Source of the DNA: Scandinavium sp036495715
GTDB taxonomy: Bacteria; Pseudomonadota; Gammaproteobacteria; Enterobacterales; Enterobacteriaceae
DNA length: 64,000 nucleotides
Reading direction: 5' to 3'
NCBI GenBank assembly: GCA_036495715.1
Contig: DASXML010000086.1
Span: 1-64,000, forward strand
Below the pieces are notes generated by a model, which searched no databases, had not been told where the DNA came from, and saw only the letters and a program-made list of their open reading frames with translations. Position numbers and translations under genes: made by a program. Shown here in pieces: positions 7,265 through 16,213 of the stretch (its first letter is position 1; each line of letters begins with the position of its first letter).

Positions 7265-8974
7265 TTAAATCATATCTGCCAACGCTGCATCACGATTTGG
7301 ATAGAACGACAGCGTCCCCGCAATCGGCTGTACGCCCGCCCGCGCCAGCGTACGCAGTGGCTGAAATTCCAGATTCGATACCCGCAGTTCACAGCCTTCT
7401 GGCAGGCGACCGACAAAGCGCTGGAACGCTTCCAGGCCGCCTGCGTCCAGTACCGGAACCGCATCCCATTTCAGCACCACAATTCGTTTACCTTCGATCC
7501 GTGCCTGCAAATCGTTAAACACATTTTCCGCAGCGGCAAAAAACAGAGGACCGATCACCCGAATCACTAACACATCTTCTGGCACGTTGACGTTGACCGG
7601 GGCCAGATGGGTCATCCGTGCTATTCGGCGCATAAATAATAACGAGGCGAGTACTATGCCTGCGCTTATCGCCACCACCATGTCGAACAGTACCGTCAGC
7701 GACAGACAAATTAGCATTACGACGATGTCATCCACGGGTGCGCGGCGTAGAAGGTGAACGACTTTGTGCGCTTCACTCATATTCCACGCCACCATTAATA
7801 GCAGGGCGGCCATCGCCGACAGCGGCAGCCAGGAAAGCAGCGGGGCCAGCACCAACAGCGCCATGATCACCAGAACGGCGTGCAGAACGGCGGCGACGGG
7901 AGAGGTCGCACCCGCGCGAACGTTAGCCGCCGAGCGAGCAATGGCGGCAGTCGCCGTGATCCCACCAAAGAACGGTGCGATCATGTTGCCCAGACCCTGG
8001 CCGATCAATTCGTTATTGGCTTTGTGACGCGTGCCGGTCATGCCGTCGAGCACCACCGCGCAGAGCAACGATTCAATCGCCCCCAGCATCGCCATTGAGA
8101 ACGCAGCAGGCAGCAGCGCCTGCAAGGAATCCCAACTGAGCGTAAAGCTGGAATCCGGCATCTTCCACGGCAGCACCAACTGCGGCAGAAGTTGTGGAAT
8201 ACCGTTGCCCTGAGTGCCATTGCTGAGGACGTAATGGAACTGAGAACCAATCGTTGCTACGTGCCCACCCAGCAAACTCACCACACCCATCACCGAACAA
8301 CCCGCCAGCAGCGCAGGCAAATGCCCCGGTAAACGAATACCCAGACGCGGCCAGAAAATCAGGATTGCCAGCGTGACGATGCCAATCGCCGCATCGCCCG
8401 GGTTGATAGTCGGCATAGCCGTTACCAGTGCGCCGACTTTCTGCCAATAGTGCTCCGGCATATGTGTGAGCTGTAGGCCAAAGAAATCTTTGATCTGCAT
8501 TGTGGCGATGGTAATGCCGATCCCGGAGGTAAAACCCAAAGTTACGGAGATCGGAATATATTCAATTAAGCGACCAAAACGGGCGAGGCCGAAAAGTACC
8601 AGGAAAACACCAGACAGAAGCGTCGCGATCAGCAGGCCTGCGAGGCCAAACTGCTGTGACACCGGATAGAGAATAACGACGAACGCCGCGGTCGGGCCGG
8701 AGACGCTGTAACGAGAGCCGCCCGCCAGCGCGATAATAATCCCTGCGACGGCGGAGGTGTAGAGGCCATATTGCGGTGCAACGCCGCTGCCAATTGCCAG
8801 TGCCATCGCCAGCGGAATGGCGATGATGCCGACGGTGACCCCGGCAATCAGGTCGCAGGTAAAACGGCTAAGGGTATATTTTTCTTTCCAGCAGGCGTCG
8901 ATAAGGGCGCGAAACGGCATGATGTCTGCGAGTGAGGAACGGTTCACAGTGGTCTTCATCCATGAGCGCATCAT
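7265..8974 (-). CDS. dauA: C4-dicarboxylate transporter DauA (SLC26/SulP family)
   Basis: An inner-membrane transporter of up to 569 residues, matching E. coli DauA (550). It carries about 11-14 hydrophobic segments, the SulP signature IAIPLAMALAIGSGV..QYGLY near residue 50-70, GGSRYSVSGPTAAF, and a cytoplasmic STAS domain in the last 110 residues (LVIRVIGPLFFAAAENVF, WDAVPVLDAGGLEAF). E. coli DauA takes up succinate and aspartate at acidic pH. The start is uncertain: the first ATG (8974) and ATG 8959 both lack a strong ribosome site; the homologous part begins at MPFRALIDACWKEKY. It is transcribed away from prs. Confidence 0.95.
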   Translation of the reverse strand: MMRSWMKTTVNRSSLADIMPFRALIDACWKEKYTLSRFTCDLIAGVTVGIIAIPLAMALAIGSGVAPQYGLYTSAVAGIIIALAGGSRYSVSGPTAAFVVILYPVSQQFGLAGLLIATLLSGVFLVLFGLARFGRLIEYIPISVTLGFTSGIGITIATMQIKDFFGLQLTHMPEHYWQKVGALVTAMPTINPGDAAIGIVTLAILIFWPRLGIRLPGHLPALLAGCSVMGVVSLLGGHVATIGSQFHYVLSNGTQGNGIPQLLPQLVLPWKMPDSSFTLSWDSLQALLPAAFSMAMLGAIESLLCAVVLDGMTGTRHKANNELIGQGLGNMIAPFFGGITATAAIARSAANVRAGATSPVAAVLHAVLVIMALLVLAPLLSWLPLSAMAALLLMVAWNMSEAHKVVHLLRRAPVDDIVVMLICLSLTVLFDMVVAISAGIVLASLLFMRRIARMTHLAPVNVNVPEDVLVIRVIGPLFFAAAENVFNDLQARIEGKRIVVLKWDAVPVLDAGGLEAFQRFVGRLPEGCELRVSNLEFQPLRTLARAGVQPIAGTLSFYPNRDAALADMI

Positions 8975-9012
8975 TCACACAGGTTATGCAAATGAAGGAG
9001 GCATTAGTCATA

Positions 9013-9139
9013 TATGCCGGTCATATTTCAAGCTGCAGATGCGTTGGCTGCACTCTCTCACCCAGTCACTGACTCAAGTAAGCGCCTGGGGATGCCACTC
9101 GCTTGCCGCCTTTCTTCAGCTCGAATTATTTAGGGCATA
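9013..9139. repeat. 127-bp palindromic dispersed repeat
   Basis: The segment begins TATGCC and ends GGCATA and is an imperfect inverted repeat through most of its length (left AAGCTGCAGATGCGTTGGCTG, right GCCGCCTTTCTTCAGCTCGAA). I recognise this as a common intergenic palindromic element of Serratia, Yersinia and Enterobacter relatives. It lies upstream of dauA and downstream of prs and would fold into a long RNA hairpin on either strand. Confidence 0.7.
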
Positions 9140-9155
9140 ACAATTGATAGAAACA

Positions 9156-9181
9156 AAAAAACCCGCCGCAGCGGGTTTTTT
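9156..9181 (-). terminator. Terminator of prs
   Basis: A stem AAAAACCCGC / GCGGGTTTTT with a 4-base loop sits just after the prs stop at 9194. On the minus strand it ends in a T-run. Confidence 0.92.
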
Positions 9182-9193
9182 ATACCGGTTCGA

Positions 9194-10141
9194 TTAATGC
9201 TCGAACATGGCAGAGATGGATTCTTCGTTGCTGATACGACGAATCGCTTCTGCCAGCATACCTGACAGGGTCAGGGTACGGACGTTTGGCAGCGCTTTGA
9301 TTTCATCCGACAGCGGGATGGTATCGCAGACAATGACTTCGTCAATGACAGAATTACGCAGGTTGGTTGCTGCATTGCCGGAGAAGATCGGGTGAGTTGC
9401 GTAAGCAAATACGCGTTTTGCACCACGTTCTTTCAGCGCTTCGGCGGCTTTGCACAGAGTGCCGCCGGTGTCGATCATGTCATCAACCAGCACACAGTCA
9501 CGACCGGAAACGTCACCGATGATGTGCATCACCTGAGAAACGTTAGCGCGCGGACGGCGTTTGTCGATGATAGCCATGTCGGTATCGTTGAGGAGTTTCG
9601 CGATAGCACGAGCACGAACGACGCCGCCGATGTCTGGAGAAACCACGATTGGGTTGTCCAGTTTCAGCTGCAGCATATCTTCCAGCAGGATTGGGCTGCC
9701 GAAGACGTTGTCTACCGGTACATCGAAGAAGCCCTGAATCTGTTCAGCATGCAGGTCAACGGTCAGTACGCGGTCAACGCCGACGCTGGACAAGAAGTCC
9801 GCGACAACTTTGGCAGTGATTGGCACACGAGCGGAACGTACGCGACGATCCTGACGGGCATAACCAAAGTAAGGGATAACGGCAGTGATGCGGCCTGCGG
9901 AAGCACGGCGCAGCGCATCAACCATGACAACCAATTCCATCAGATTATCGTTGGTTGGGGCACAAGTGGACTGGATGATGAAAATATCACCACCGCGTAC
10001 ATTTTCGTTAATTTGTACGCTGACTTCACCGTCGCTAAAACGACCTACGGCGGCATCGCCAAGAGAAGTGTACAGGCGGTTGGCAATACGTTGTGCTAGT
10101 TCCGGGGTAGCGTTACCAGCAAAAAGCTTCATATCAGGCAC
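9194..10141 (-). CDS. prs: Ribose-phosphate pyrophosphokinase
   Basis: A 315-residue enzyme that makes phosphoribosyl pyrophosphate from ribose 5-phosphate and ATP for nucleotide, His, Trp and NAD synthesis. It is nearly identical to E. coli Prs, including FGYARQDRR, the flag-like DLHAEQIQGFFD segment and the PRPP-binding loop VLVDDMIDTGGT. The start is GTG 10141, with TGAGG about 10 nt upstream, giving the known N-terminus (V/M)PDMKLFAGNA. ispE lies 134 bases upstream on the same strand. Confidence 0.98.
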   Translation of the reverse strand: MPDMKLFAGNATPELAQRIANRLYTSLGDAAVGRFSDGEVSVQINENVRGGDIFIIQSTCAPTNDNLMELVVMVDALRRASAGRITAVIPYFGYARQDRRVRSARVPITAKVVADFLSSVGVDRVLTVDLHAEQIQGFFDVPVDNVFGSPILLEDMLQLKLDNPIVVSPDIGGVVRARAIAKLLNDTDMAIIDKRRPRANVSQVMHIIGDVSGRDCVLVDDMIDTGGTLCKAAEALKERGAKRVFAYATHPIFSGNAATNLRNSVIDEVIVCDTIPLSDEIKALPNVRTLTLSGMLAEAIRRISNEESISAMFEH

Positions 10142-10275
10142 GAGAAGAACCTCAGGCATGCGTCCAGTGGTGGATGAATGGGCCAAAAACTGTGCGGGCC
10201 AGGCGCATTTCATCCAGGCGGTGTATTAATGAGCACGATGCAACGTCTGGAACGGGGTGACGTTGTCACCGAAAC

Positions 10276-11136
10276 TCAGTCTGCTCCTTCAACGGCGTGC
10301 ATTAACGGTGAAACGTTCACACCGCGGGCAATAAAGCCCTGCAGCCATTCCGGGGCTTGCTCAAGCACCTGGCGGGCAGCGGATTCGGTGTCAAATTCAG
10401 CAAACACACAGGCCCCTGTGCCAGTCAGGCGCGACGGGGCGTATTCTAACAGCCAGGAAAGCGCTGCATCAACCTTACGAAATCGTTTTCTTGCGATAAC
10501 CTCGCAATCGTTGCTGAATTCACATTCTAGTAACGTTTTAATTGACCTGCGCGGTGAATTTCTGGGCAATTCCGGATCGCTGAAAATAACCGGTGTCGGA
10601 ATACTCACACCTGGGTGGGCCACCAGATACCATTTTTCGGGTACGCTGACCGGCGTAAGCACTTCGCCAACCCCTTCGGCAAAGGCTGCATGACCGCGAA
10701 CAAATACCGGCACATCGGCACCCAACGTTAGGCCCATTGTTGCCAGTTCATCCACCGATAACCCACAGCGCCATAAATGATTCAGCGCCACCAGAACGGT
10801 TGCCGCGTTAGAAGAACCGCCTCCGAGACCGCCGCCCATCGGCAAACGCTTGTCGATACGGATATCGGCACCTGCGCCTTGCGGCAGACGATGACGGTTC
10901 GCCGCCGCGTTCATCAACATTCTCGCGGCGCGAATAATCAGATTGTCTTCATTGGGTACACCGTCCACCGGCGTTAACAGCTGCAATTCACCGTCGGTGC
11001 GCACATCAAGGGTTATCGTGTCGCCGTAATCAAGAAACTGAAACAGCGTCTGTAACTCGTGATAACCATCGGCACGTTGGCCGGTGATATAAAGAAAAAG
11101 ATTCAGTTTTGCCGGGGAAGGCCAATGACGGCTCAT
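10276..11136 (-). CDS. ispE: 4-diphosphocytidyl-2-C-methyl-D-erythritol kinase
   Basis: A 286-residue GHMP-family kinase that phosphorylates CDP-methylerythritol in the non-mevalonate isoprenoid pathway. The ATP-binding motif PMGGGLGGGSSNAATVL lies near residues 95-111, and the substrate Lys region SPAKLNLFLYITG is at the N-terminus. A conserved LTGTGACVFAEF segment lies near residue 235. Its start overlaps the lolB stop by 4 bases (ATGA type), which indicates translational coupling, as in E. coli. Confidence 0.98.
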   Translation of the reverse strand: MSRHWPSPAKLNLFLYITGQRADGYHELQTLFQFLDYGDTITLDVRTDGELQLLTPVDGVPNEDNLIIRAARMLMNAAANRHRLPQGAGADIRIDKRLPMGGGLGGGSSNAATVLVALNHLWRCGLSVDELATMGLTLGADVPVFVRGHAAFAEGVGEVLTPVSVPEKWYLVAHPGVSIPTPVIFSDPELPRNSPRRSIKTLLECEFSNDCEVIARKRFRKVDAALSWLLEYAPSRLTGTGACVFAEFDTESAARQVLEQAPEWLQGFIARGVNVSPLMHAVEGAD

Positions 11137-11750
11137 TTGACTATCCAGCTATCCATTTTCAGTTTGATACGCTCGCTGCCTTGAGTCAGTTCCATATTGG
11201 ACGGCAGGGACGGTTTGCTGTTGCTGGCATAACCGCTGTACACCACTTTCCAGTTTTTGCCGTTTTGGGTGTAGTTGATTTCGCTCAGGCGCGCCTGGTC
11301 ATCAAGTTTATAATCGGTAGCATCACCCGGTAGACCGAGGATCCATTGGCGCAGGCTGTTCAGTGGGATAGGCATTCCGGTCAGTTTGCCAATCAACTCT
11401 TCGGCGTCGGTGGAGGTATACGACTGACCTTTATTGTCGATGAGCGTTGCGCTACCGGATTTGGCCGTCAGCGACATTTCAGTGCTGCCGAGCGGATTGG
11501 TCAGCAGCAGGCGATAGTTGTCTTTCCCGGTCTGCTGCCAGAAGAAACGGGCATACACTTTTTGTTTGTCATTCAGGAACGCGAACGCGCCACGCGTCTG
11601 ATATTGGCTTAACTGACGCACGTCTTGCTGATGCTGTTGCCACAGCGGTGAGTCCTGGCTTATGCCAGGGCCTTTCGGGGCGTTGATAGAGCAGGCGGTC
11701 AGAACCAGCGCTGCCAGGGGCATCAGACGTACTAGAGGGCTCAGTTTCAT
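11133..11750 (-). CDS. lolB: Outer-membrane lipoprotein insertion protein LolB
   Basis: A 205-residue lipoprotein that receives lipoproteins from LolA and inserts them in the outer membrane. The signal peptide ends in the lipobox LTAC (Cys at about residue 20), with Ser-Ile after the Cys, consistent with outer-membrane retention. The mature part matches E. coli LolB (GAFAFLNDKQKVYARFFWQQ, LRQWILGLPGDATDYKLDDQ, closing KLKMDSWIVK). It is the first gene of the lolB-ispE pair and diverges from hemA. Confidence 0.97.
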   Translation of the reverse strand: MKLSPLVRLMPLAALVLTACSINAPKGPGISQDSPLWQQHQQDVRQLSQYQTRGAFAFLNDKQKVYARFFWQQTGKDNYRLLLTNPLGSTEMSLTAKSGSATLIDNKGQSYTSTDAEELIGKLTGMPIPLNSLRQWILGLPGDATDYKLDDQARLSEINYTQNGKNWKVVYSGYASNSKPSLPSNMELTQGSERIKLKMDSWIVK

Positions 11751-12068
11751 TGGAAATCCTTGATAGACGTAGCAGTTATAACCGTCAATGCTAGCGTCGC
11801 ATGTGGGCAGCGTCTATACCCGTTATATTCCAGGTTGCATCTTTATGGGCTGCGATGACTTACCAGAATCACGTGTGCAAGCCAGGCGCACCGCCTGTGC
11901 GCCCTTGCTGCCACGAGCCGTCCGAATTTTCAGGCTACAGGTTCAAGTTGTCCCAAATCATTATATTGCGGATGACTCCGAAAGGGGGCCGTCCCTTTTA
12001 TTGACCTTGCGCATCCTGTATGATGCGCTCAGACTAACCTTATCAACGCTGGTACTACTCCTGCATTC
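11751..12068. other. lolB-hemA divergent intergenic region with a degenerate repeat
   Basis: This 318-base region must hold promoters for lolB (minus) and hemA (plus). From about 11813 to 11940 the DNA looks like a diverged copy of the palindromic repeat at 9013-9139: a TATACCCGTTATATTCCAGG-like left end, and a right end with CTTGCTGCCACGAGCCGTCC. A -10-like TATGAT lies at 12019, but I see no good -35 at the right distance. No gene is evident. Confidence 0.5.
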
Positions 12069-13325
12069 ATGACGCTCCTGGCACTTGGCATCAACCACAA
12101 AACCGCTCCGGTCGCGCTGCGAGAACGTGTTACGTTTTCGCCAGATACGCTCGACAAGGCGCTGGAAAGCTTACTGTCCCAGCCAATGGTGCAGGGCGGC
12201 GTGGTGCTGTCGACGTGTAACCGCACGGAACTTTACCTCAGCGTTGAAGAGCAGGAAAATTTACAGGAGTCACTGATTCGCTGGCTGTGTGATTATCATC
12301 AGCTCAACGAAGAAGACCTGCGTAATAGCCTTTACTGGCATCAGGATAACGACGCCGTCAGCCATTTGATGCGCGTCGCCAGCGGGCTGGATTCACTGAT
12401 CCTCGGTGAGCCGCAAATTCTCGGCCAGGTGAAAAAAGCCTTTGCCGACTCCAGCCGTGGGCATGTGAATGTCAGCGAGCTGGAGCGCATGTTCCAGAAA
12501 TCGTTCTCCGTTGCCAAACGCGTGCGCACCGAAACCGATATCGGCGCTAGCGCCGTGTCTGTCGCTTTCGCCGCCTGTACGCTGGCGCGCCAAATTTTCG
12601 AATCGCTCTCTTCGGTCACCGTGCTGTTGGTCGGCGCCGGGGAAACCATCGAACTGGTTGCACGTCATTTGCGTGAACATCGCGTCAAAAAAATGCTGAT
12701 CGCCAACCGCACCCGTGAGCGTGCACAGGTGTTGGCCGATGAAGTCGGCGCGGAAGTGATTGCGCTGAGCGATGTCGATGAACGTTTGAAAGAAGCCGAT
12801 ATTATTATCAGTTCCACCGCCAGCCCGCTGCCGATTATCGGTAAAGGGATGGTGGAACGCGCACTCAAAGCGCGCCGTAATCAGCCGATGCTGTTGGTCG
12901 ATATCGCCGTGCCGCGCGACGTCGAACCCGACGTCAGCAAACTCGCCAACGCCTATCTCTACAGCATTGATGACCTGCAAAACATCATTCAGCACAACCT
13001 GGCGCAGCGTAAAGCCGCCGCTCAGCAGGCTGAAACAATCGTCGAGCAGGAAACCAGTGAATTTATGGCCTGGCTACGTGCGCAAAGCGTCAGCGAGACC
13101 ATTCGTGAATACCGTTCGCAGGCCGATCAGGTACGTGATGAACTCACGTCCCGAGCACTGGCCGCGTTGCAACAAGGCGGTGACGCCGAAGCCATAATGC
13201 AGGATCTGGCGCGTAAGTTGACTAACCGCCTGATCCACACGCCGACAAAATCTCTTCAACAGGCTGCCCGTGACGGGGACGACGAACGCCTGAATATTCT
13301 GCGCGACAGCCTCGGGCTGGAATAG
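12069..13325 (+). CDS. hemA: Glutamyl-tRNA reductase
   Basis: A 418-residue enzyme that reduces glutamyl-tRNA to glutamate-1-semialdehyde with NADPH, the first committed step of haem synthesis. The catalytic Cys lies in LSTCNRTELY (residue 50), the NADPH-binding motif in LLVGAGETIELVARHL (about 182-197), and the C-terminal dimerisation domain ends in LNILRDSLGLE. Length matches E. coli (418). It heads the hemA-prfA-prmC run; prfA begins 42 bases downstream. Heme-dependent turnover through the N-terminus (MTLLALGINHKTA) is known for the enteric enzyme. Confidence 0.98.
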   Translation: MTLLALGINHKTAPVALRERVTFSPDTLDKALESLLSQPMVQGGVVLSTCNRTELYLSVEEQENLQESLIRWLCDYHQLNEEDLRNSLYWHQDNDAVSHLMRVASGLDSLILGEPQILGQVKKAFADSSRGHVNVSELERMFQKSFSVAKRVRTETDIGASAVSVAFAACTLARQIFESLSSVTVLLVGAGETIELVARHLREHRVKKMLIANRTRERAQVLADEVGAEVIALSDVDERLKEADIIISSTASPLPIIGKGMVERALKARRNQPMLLVDIAVPRDVEPDVSKLANAYLYSIDDLQNIIQHNLAQRKAAAQQAETIVEQETSEFMAWLRAQSVSETIREYRSQADQVRDELTSRALAALQQGGDAEAIMQDLARKLTNRLIHTPTKSLQQAARDGDDERLNILRDSLGLE

Positions 13326-13367
13326 CGCTGCTATCTCACATTCTAATGACAGGGTGAACTCAGGCCT

Positions 13368-14450
13368 ATGAAGCCGTCTATTGTTGCCAAACTGCAAGCG
13401 CTGCATGAGCGCCATGAAGAAGTTCAGGCGCTGCTGGGTGATGCCGGAACCATCGCCGACCAGGACCGTTTTCGCGCACTGTCGCGGGAATATGCACAGC
13501 TTAGCGACGTTGCGAAATGTTTTACCGACTGGCAGCAGGTGCAGGAAGATATTGAAACCGCACAGATGATGCTCGACGACCCGGAAATGCGCGAAATGGC
13601 GCAGGAAGAGTTGCAGGAAGCGAAAGCCAAAGGCGAGCAGCTTGAACAAGAATTACAGGTGCTGCTGCTGCCAAAAGATCCGGACGATGAGCGCAGCGCG
13701 TTTGTCGAAGTTCGTGCCGGAACCGGTGGTGACGAAGCCGCATTGTTCGCGGGTGATTTGTTCCGCATGTACAGCCGTTACGCCGAAGCGCGCCGCTGGC
13801 GTGTGGAAATCATGAGCGCCAACGAAGGCGAACATGGTGGCTTCAAAGAGGTTATCGCTAAAATCAGCGGTGACGGCGTGTACGGGCGTCTGAAATTCGA
13901 GTCGGGCGGCCATCGTGTCCAACGTGTTCCGGCGACGGAATCTCAGGGCCGTATTCATACGTCTGCGTGTACCGTCGCGGTGATGCCAGAACTGCCAGAA
14001 GCGGAAATGCCGGACATCAATCCGGGTGATTTGCGTATCGATACCTTCCGCTCCTCGGGCGCGGGCGGTCAGCACGTTAACACCACCGATTCCGCCATTC
14101 GTATCACCCACTTGCCAACCGGCATTGTGGTGGAATGTCAGGACGAGCGTTCTCAGCACAAAAACAAAGCCAAAGCGTTGTCCGTATTGGGTGCACGTAT
14201 TCGTGCCGCCGAAGTGGCAAAACGTCAGCAGGCAGAAGCCTCAACCCGCCGTAACCTGCTGGGCAGCGGCGATCGCAGCGATCGCAACCGCACCTATAAC
14301 TTCCCGCAGGGACGTGTGACTGATCACCGTATCAACCTGACGCTCTACCGTCTGGATGAAACGATGGAAGGTAAACTCGACATGCTGATTGAACCTATCG
14401 TGCAGGAATATCAGGCCGATCAGCTGGCGGCGCTTTCCGATCAGGAATGA
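13368..14450 (+). CDS. prfA: Peptide chain release factor 1
   Basis: A 360-residue class-I release factor for UAA and UAG stop codons. The stop-codon-reading tripeptide PAT is in RVPATESQGRIH (about residue 188), which is the RF1 rather than the RF2 type. The GGQ catalytic motif is intact in SSGAGGQHVN (about residue 233). Its stop overlaps the start of prmC by 4 bases, a coupling that fits because PrmC methylates the GGQ glutamine. Confidence 0.99.
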   Translation: MKPSIVAKLQALHERHEEVQALLGDAGTIADQDRFRALSREYAQLSDVAKCFTDWQQVQEDIETAQMMLDDPEMREMAQEELQEAKAKGEQLEQELQVLLLPKDPDDERSAFVEVRAGTGGDEAALFAGDLFRMYSRYAEARRWRVEIMSANEGEHGGFKEVIAKISGDGVYGRLKFESGGHRVQRVPATESQGRIHTSACTVAVMPELPEAEMPDINPGDLRIDTFRSSGAGGQHVNTTDSAIRITHLPTGIVVECQDERSQHKNKAKALSVLGARIRAAEVAKRQQAEASTRRNLLGSGDRSDRNRTYNFPQGRVTDHRINLTLYRLDETMEGKLDMLIEPIVQEYQADQLAALSDQE

Positions 14451-15286
14451 TGACCTTTAAGCAGTGGCTGACTCAGGCGATTCAACGGCTGGCGCAGAGC
14501 GAAAGCCCGCGACGTGACGCCGAGATTTTGCTCGAACATGTGACGGGCAAATCGCGTACGTTCATTCTGGCTTTCGACGAAACGGTGCTCAGTGCGGATG
14601 AAAGTGAAACGCTGGAAATGCTGTTGAGCCGCCGCGCCAACGGGGAACCGGTGGCACATTTGGTCGGTATGCGTGAATTCTGGTCACTGCCGCTGGCCGT
14701 TTCTTCGGCGACGCTTATTCCGCGCCCGGACACCGAATGCCTGGTCGAACAGGCGCTGGCGCGCTTGCCGTCGGACGCCTGTGAAATTCTTGATTTAGGC
14801 ACCGGCACCGGGGCGATTGCGCTGGCGCTGGCGAGCGAGCGCCCGGACTGTCAGGTGACTGCTGTCGATTTTATCGCCGATGCGGTGGCATTAGCGAAGC
14901 GTAACGTGGAAAGTCTGGGCATCGACAATGTGACGATAGCGCAGAGCAATTGGTTCAGCGCGTTGCAGGGTCAGGTTTTCGGCATGATAGTGAGCAATCC
15001 GCCTTATATCGACGAACAGGACACGCACCTTGCCGAAGGCGATGTGCGTTTCGAACCGCTGAGTGCGCTGGTGGCCGCCGACGAAGGCCTGGCCGATTTG
15101 GCCCATATCATTCGCGAAGGGCGGCATTTTCTGCAACCCGGCGGCTGGATGTTGCTGGAACATGGCTGGAAGCAGGGCGCAGCAGTGCGTCAACTCTATA
15201 TTCAAGCCGGTTATGATGAGGTGGAAACCTGTCGTGACTATGGCGGCAACGAGCGTTTAACGGTCGGGAGACGTAATGCTGACTGA
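14447..15286 (+). CDS. prmC: Release factor glutamine N5-methyltransferase
   Basis: A 279-residue SAM-dependent methyltransferase that modifies the glutamine of the GGQ motif in RF1 and RF2. The SAM site DLGTGTGAIALALA lies near residue 118, and the catalytic NPPY motif is in VSNPPYIDEQDTHL near 184. The N-terminal helical domain binds the release factor. It is coupled to prfA by a 4-base overlap. In E. coli the next gene is sirB2 (ychQ), but here only 78 bases separate prmC from sirB1. Confidence 0.98.
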   Translation: MMTFKQWLTQAIQRLAQSESPRRDAEILLEHVTGKSRTFILAFDETVLSADESETLEMLLSRRANGEPVAHLVGMREFWSLPLAVSSATLIPRPDTECLVEQALARLPSDACEILDLGTGTGAIALALASERPDCQVTAVDFIADAVALAKRNVESLGIDNVTIAQSNWFSALQGQVFGMIVSNPPYIDEQDTHLAEGDVRFEPLSALVAADEGLADLAHIIREGRHFLQPGGWMLLEHGWKQGAAVRQLYIQAGYDEVETCRDYGGNERLTVGRRNAD

Positions 15287-15364
15287 AAACGCGTTTAGCG
15301 TTATTATTAGCATCATTTTGAAGTTATCAGGTTGCCATTCAGCAACCCGCAGTTGGGGTAGGTC

Positions 15365-16174
15365 ATGAGGTCATTAGCGGATTTTGAATTTAACAAAGCA
15401 CCTTTGTGCGACGGCATGATCCTCATCTCTGAACTGATCCGTGACGATTTCCAGGCCCAGTACGTCAATGACGAGCTGGAGCAACTGGTGAGTTTGGCGC
15501 GAGAAGAGATCAGCCCTTCATGGACCGAGACTCGCCAGGTGGAACGCCTGATTGAGCTGTTCTATCGGGAGTGGGGGTTCAGTTCTGCTCACGGTATTTA
15601 CCGCCTTTCTGACGCCCTGTGGCTCGATACAGTTCTGAAAAACCGTGAAGGCAGTGCGGTATCGCTCGGCGCGATTTTATTATGGGTAGCCCGACGCCTT
15701 TCCATCCCAATGATGCCGGTCATTTTCCCAACGCAGTTGCTGCTCCGCGCCGACGTTGAAACGGGCGAAATGTGGTTCATCAACCCGTTTACGGGCGATA
15801 CCCTCGATGAGCACACGCTGGAAGTGTGGCTGAAAGGCAATATCAGCCCGGTTGCTGAACTGTTTAACGAAGATTTGGATGAAGCGGACAACGCCGAAGT
15901 TATCCGTAAACTGCTCGACACCCTGAAATCTGCGCTGATGGAAGAGCGGCAGATGGAGCTGGCGCTGCGCGTCAGTGAAGCGCTGTTGCAGTTTAATCCG
16001 GAAGACCCGTATGAAATCCGCGATCGCGGCCTGATCTACGCCCAGCTGGAGTGCGAACACGTCGCACTGACCGACCTGAGTTATTTCGTCGAGCAGTGCC
16101 CGGAAGATCCGATCAGCGAAATTATTCGCGCGCAGATCAACAACATCGCGAACAAACACATTACCTTGCATTAA
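15365..16174 (+). CDS. sirB1: SirB1/YchA transglutaminase-like TPR protein
   Basis: A 269-residue protein matching E. coli YchA (SirB1), with the start MRSLADFEFNKAPLC exactly conserved. It has an N-terminal transglutaminase-like fold region (SLGAILLWVARRL, LINPF-type segment) and a C-terminal TPR pair (ALLQFNPEDPYEIRDRGLIYAQLECEHVALTDL). Its biochemical role is unclear; the name came from a Salmonella invasion-regulation screen. kdsA follows by 39 bases, so it is in the hemA-to-kdsA transcription unit. Confidence 0.95.
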   Translation: MRSLADFEFNKAPLCDGMILISELIRDDFQAQYVNDELEQLVSLAREEISPSWTETRQVERLIELFYREWGFSSAHGIYRLSDALWLDTVLKNREGSAVSLGAILLWVARRLSIPMMPVIFPTQLLLRADVETGEMWFINPFTGDTLDEHTLEVWLKGNISPVAELFNEDLDEADNAEVIRKLLDTLKSALMEERQMELALRVSEALLQFNPEDPYEIRDRGLIYAQLECEHVALTDLSYFVEQCPEDPISEIIRAQINNIANKHITLH

Positions 16175-16213
16175 TCCGGAAAGAACCCGATTAACCCCTG
16201 ATAAGGCGATCCT

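Noticed and set aside
12001..12024. hemA promoter made of TTGACC and TATGAT
   Set aside because: The spacing is only 12 bases, too short for sigma-70. Only the -10-like element is mentioned.
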